Assembly (NCBI RefSeq): GCF_000829435.1
Contig: NZ_JXRP01000019.1
Coordinates: forward strand, 248,001 to 312,000
Origin: Jeotgalibacillus soli
GTDB lineage: Bacteria; Bacillota; Bacilli; Bacillales; Jeotgalibacillaceae
Direction: 5' to 3'
DNA: 64,000 nucleotides
A program made the position numbers and the translations under genes. The notes beneath the pieces are model-generated. The model did no database searches. It was given only the letters and a program-made list of their open reading frames with translations, and had not been told where the DNA came from. Below are positions 63,711 through 64,000 of the stretch, one piece after another. Every line of letters begins with the position of its first letter. Within the stretch, counting starts at the first letter, position 1.

Positions 63711-64000
63711 TTATCGCTTTAAAGCTTTACGAAGCTTAATAATCTCCATACCGATCTCCGCAGCTCTTCGATAATCTTTACGACGCTCAGCTTCTTTTTC
63801 TTCGGATTCTTTTTCCTTTATTTTCAACATCTTTTGATATTTTAACACTTCTAATACATAATCATTCAGTTCTTCTTTTCCAACTTCCGGATTTATCTCC
63901 ATCATACTTACCTCGGTAGCAAACGCTCGAAGATGCCGATCAGGCAAAATTTGTACGAATGCTCCTGGATCTGCTTGATGTCCTGACTCATAAAATGCAA
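63711..64000 (-). CDS. dnaG: DNA primase DnaG (3' part only)
   Basis: The last ~95 codons run off the window edge. The part ends with a charged helical segment (KIKEKESEEKEAERRKDYRRAAEIG), consistent with the primase C-terminal helicase-binding domain. Identification rests mainly on its position 33 bases before rpoD, the classical dnaG-rpoD arrangement. Confidence 0.85.
   Translation of the reverse strand, partial: AFYESGHQADPGAFVQILPDRHLRAFATEVSMMEINPEVGKEELNDYVLEVLKYQKMLKIKEKESEEKEAERRKDYRRAAEIGMEIIKLRKALKR

Noticed and set aside
1-64000. Defence islands, prophage, CRISPR or insertion sequences
   Set aside because: No integrase, transposase, cas-type or phage-like products and no regularly spaced direct repeats were seen; gene order is conserved housekeeping.

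Overview
The window is a chromosomal core segment of a low-GC, endospore-forming Bacillaceae bacterium. The evidence is a spoIIIA operon, the primary sigma factor, comG competence genes, many TTG/GTG starts behind strong GGAGG ribosome binding sites, and gene order that follows the Bacillus subtilis spoIIIA-to-dnaG segment (yqhQ ... yqfN, cccA, rpoD, dnaG). Some features differ from B. subtilis: an adenosylcobalamin-type (class II) ribonucleotide reductase, a DUF92 membrane protein, a single pstB, aroK beside comG, and no sinIR/tapA-sipW-tasA block. These point to an alkaliphile-type relative (Alkalihalobacillus/Shouchella-like), which is an inference. No prophage, transposase, CRISPR array, rRNA or tRNA is visible.

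Layout. 1-4.1 kb (minus): spoIIIAG (partial) to spoIIIAA, the mother-cell feeding-tube complex. 4.1-6.8 kb (minus): efp, a Xaa-Pro peptidase, aroQ and yqhR. 6.9-13.6 kb: yqhQ, yqhP, patatin-like yqhO, class II RNR with a tandem NrdR-box operator, lipM and rhodanese yqhL. 13.9-18.1 kb (minus): glycine cleavage genes gcvT-gcvPA-gcvPB behind a tandem glycine riboswitch with terminator. 18.3-20.7 kb (plus): SNF2 helicase yqhH and yqhG. 20.7-25.1 kb (minus): aroK and the comGA-GG pseudopilus operon. 25.2-36.1 kb: mgsR, yqgY, yqgX, yqgW, yqgV, yqgU, the lipoteichoic acid synthase yqgS, glcK, yqgQ, gluP, a DUF92 protein, 5-formyl-THF cyclo-ligase and rpmG.

36.4-47.4 kb: yqzD-yqzC, then the high-affinity phosphate system pstS-pstC-pstA-pstB-phoU (minus) behind a four-repeat Pho box, pbpA, sodA, yqgC and a Na/Pi cotransporter. 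47.4-51.1 kb: yqgB, yqgA, ispG (plus), a palindromic repeat element, yqfX and yqfW. 51.1-53.5 kb (minus): a zinc-uptake operon znuC-znuB-zur. 53.6-60.3 kb: yqfT, nfo, cshB, yqfQ, ispH, yqfO, trmK and cccA. 60.5-64 kb (minus): an acyl-CoA dehydrogenase and an unknown membrane protein sit between cccA and rpoD-dnaG.

Nothing here is a clearly undescribed multi-gene system. The most noteworthy signals are regulatory or structural: the NrdR and Pho operators, two copies of a ~140-bp inverted-repeat element, a SpoIIIAE without its expected N-terminal signal, a 149-nt comGF/comGG overlap, a candidate WalR site, and an unrecognised small ORF beside zur.
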